A DNA stretch of 64,000 nucleotides from Spartinivicinus poritis (GTDB lineage Bacteria; Pseudomonadota; Gammaproteobacteria; Pseudomonadales; Zooshikellaceae): positions 62,001 to 126,000 of the forward strand of contig NZ_JAPMOU010000009.1 of NCBI RefSeq assembly GCF_028858535.1, given 5' to 3'. A model generated the notes under the pieces. The model was not told the origin of the DNA and made no database searches. It saw nothing but the letters and a program-made list of their open reading frames with translations. The translations under genes and the position numbers were made by a program. Numbering within the stretch: the first letter of the stretch is position 1; each line of letters begins with the position of its first letter. Below, in pieces: positions 62,287-64,000 of the stretch.

Positions 62287-62657
62287 TATATGACCTTCCA
62301 TATATAGGTTTTATTGCACTTCCTAATCATGGATGCCTTTACAGCAAGACCGATGCCAACAATTATAACTCATTATTTTATATAGACTTTTTTATAAAAT
62401 AATAATGATAAAACACGTTCATATCCGTTGACCAATACGGCTTTTAAATAGCTGTAAAATTTAGAGTAACCCAACGTTTTTTAAACATTGATTAAACTTA
62501 TATAATGATAACTAAGTGTTCAAGTCGCACTCAATAGCGTGTAATTTTGTATAAACCATCACATAAAAACTGTAAATTTTTTTAATATATTACTTGTGAT
62601 ATAAAATAAGGGGAGATCCGATAACGATTAACCCCATATTTTCAGTGTTATCTCTCT

Positions 62658-62698
62658 CACAAAAAGAGCAAGTGTGACCTAATTTACTCTTTTTGTGT
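62658..62698. terminator. Stem-loop downstream of the S37-type peptidase gene
   Basis: Perfect 11-bp arms CACAAAAAGAG/CTCTTTTTGTG with a 19-base loop, 12 bp past the stop codon of the minus-strand gene. It lies in the 423-bp gap before the PEP-CTERM gene; the rest of the gap holds nothing clear. Confidence 0.65.
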
Positions 62699-62709
62699 TG
62701 TTTATTTGG

Positions 62710-64000
62710 CTATTTAATATGTTTATTGAAAGTTAAGTAGGGATATAAGTCTTCATCATACCCTTCATTTTGTTCATCAAGGGTTTCTATTTCTATAGGG
62801 TTAACACCAGTCCAACGCCTCAACAGCTGATCAGCACGTCTGCGGTCTTGTGAGTTTAAGGTCGTAATATTAGCCCCATGATTACCCTTAGCTACCATAA
62901 ATTTATGGGTGCTTCGATAGGTTGAATTGGGTAAGAAAAATGCGGCGGCTGTCCAGGGATCAATTTCACCATAAATCAACATAACATTGCGGCTGTTAAA
63001 AGCCACCCACTGAGCAACATCCCACATGGCATGCCAATCAAAAGGCTCTGGCCACTCAGACACATAAACCCGATAATCATTAGGATCAAACAACAGTAAG
63101 TCTTTTAAATGACGGGTCAATAATTTAGGATAACCAAATTGGGAAATAGCCTGATAAAAATAGGGTTCAAATGTCTTAATACCAGCATCAGTCATAAATG
63201 ACAGAGGCCCCCACTCTTTCATAAACTCAAATAAAGCTTCATCAGTGGCCTGACCATCTGGAATTTCATGACAACTGTCTAGGGAACCATATTGATAAAA
63301 CTGAAAATATAATTCTGCCACAGTGTAATCTAACACCTGATCTAAACCACCAGGCACACTAAACTGCCAGTTCTGCTCTTTGGCGTAATCACTAATTAAT
63401 GCTTTCATCGACTCACGACGTTCTAATAAATGTCGCTGATAGCGTTTTAGCGCTTGCCGACAACTCCGCTCTCCCACTTGATTTTGAAAGGTCACATAAC
63501 GATGATCCAGTCGCCCAAAGCTGAGTGGAGCAACATTTGCTACTGTGCCATCCACATCATTAGGGTAAAAACGACGGTGATACAATGCAGTCATCCCTCC
63601 TTTACTACTACCTCGGGATACCCACTTTCCCTGATAAAAGGGGCGAATGGCCGCCACAATGCGATGATGGTCAGCAGCAGCCTGCCTGATCGTCAAATAT
63701 TGCCAGTCCAACGGTTCTGGCCTCGACTCAGCAAAGTAACGATGTTCAACTTTTAACTGATTAGCACCCAGTATTCTGGTTAAATTATAGCGATAAGTAC
63801 TTACTGACGTATAATAGCCATTAGTAGCCAGTACAGTGGGGGCTTCAGCATCTCGATGCAACAGTACCATTCGCTGGTTAAAAGTCCCCAGTCCAGGCCT
63901 CAAGTGATTGACTGGTTGCTCATAATTAAGTAAAAAATAGCGGTAACCTTCGGGTGGATCATCCAACTCTTCAACCACCATCCCTGGTATAGCCTGTAAA
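62710..64000 (-). CDS. S37-type (PS-10) serine peptidase, N-terminus outside window
   Basis: The frame is open to the window edge, so the Met at 63981 is internal (preceded by LQAIPG). Motifs: YFLLNYEQPVNHLRPGLGTF, the nucleophile region WVSRGSSKGGMTALYHRRFY, YGEIDPWTAAAF and a His in VAKGNHGANI. This is the Streptomyces-type tripeptidyl aminopeptidase family, normally secreted. The visible part is 429 codons. Confidence 0.88.
   Translation of the reverse strand, partial: LQAIPGMVVEELDDPPEGYRYFLLNYEQPVNHLRPGLGTFNQRMVLLHRDAEAPTVLATNGYYTSVSTYRYNLTRILGANQLKVEHRYFAESRPEPLDWQYLTIRQAAADHHRIVAAIRPFYQGKWVSRGSSKGGMTALYHRRFYPNDVDGTVANVAPLSFGRLDHRYVTFQNQVGERSCRQALKRYQRHLLERRESMKALISDYAKEQNWQFSVPGGLDQVLDYTVAELYFQFYQYGSLDSCHEIPDGQATDEALFEFMKEWGPLSFMTDAGIKTFEPYFYQAISQFGYPKLLTRHLKDLLLFDPNDYRVYVSEWPEPFDWHAMWDVAQWVAFNSRNVMLIYGEIDPWTAAAFFLPNSTYRSTHKFMVAKGNHGANITTLNSQDRRRADQLLRRWTGVNPIEIETLDEQNEGYDEDLYPYLTFNKHIK

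Overview
The window is AT-rich chromosomal DNA from a marine-type gammaproteobacterium. An Oceanospirillales/Hahellaceae-like host (Zooshikella or Spartinivicinus kind) is my inference. It rests on the mix of an NAGGN/glycine-betaine osmolyte island, several R-body (RebB) genes, secreted peptidases and chitinases, and many small palindromic repeats. No rRNA, tRNA or CRISPR array was seen.

Layout. 1-2.2 kb: 3' part of an RND efflux pump. 2.5-4.0 kb: a spermidine-synthase-fold protein. 4.3-14.9 kb: the most interesting region, an R-body locus. It starts with a receiver/AraC-type regulator that is readable only through a -1 shift at an A8 run, and continues with a sensor-less sigma-54 activator, at least four canonical RebB genes, two divergent RebB-like genes, and about ten small unknown proteins. 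Two of the unknown proteins, in opposite operons, end in almost the same acidic tail ending FDDDDW. Two acetyltransferase-like genes lie in the cluster, and candidate -24/-12 promoters precede two reb transcription units.

14.9-24.7 kb is a scrap-yard: a reverse-transcriptase tail, a 411-aa orphan with foreign codon use, a REP-associated transposase gene broken by four small insertions (two of one family), a GH18 chitinase, a deleted GH19 chitinase, a 96-bp duplicate of a DUF2164 gene end, an HU gene fragment, a TonB receptor and an IS6-type element that cuts into a TPR gene. 25-34 kb holds mixed housekeeping and accessory genes: a solute-binding protein, DUF2164, an alpha/beta hydrolase, a MarR regulator with a methyltransferase sharing a palindromic operator, an M64 peptidase, an HNH nuclease and an RRM protein.

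34.3-38.7 kb: LolD-like ATPase, FtsX-like permease and a CrtC/AttH lipocalin protein in one overlapping operon. 39-41.4 kb: HTH/S24-like regulator, YhhQ-type transporter and QueF, overlapping and queuosine related. 42-45.6 kb: a 947-aa orphan and a small membrane-anchored protein. 46-55.1 kb: osmoadaptation island, with an NAGGN synthesis operon (amidotransferase, GNAT/ATP-grasp synthetase, M42 peptidase), a MarR regulator and a ProX-ProW-ProV type transporter. 55.4-57.8 kb: quinone-oxidoreductase-like gene and monooxygenase, divergent from a LysR gene. 58.2-64 kb: a very large M60 metallopeptidase with lectin and crystallin domains, a PEP-CTERM protein and the start-less end of an S37-type peptidase.

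All function calls come from reading motifs by eye. No database search was run.
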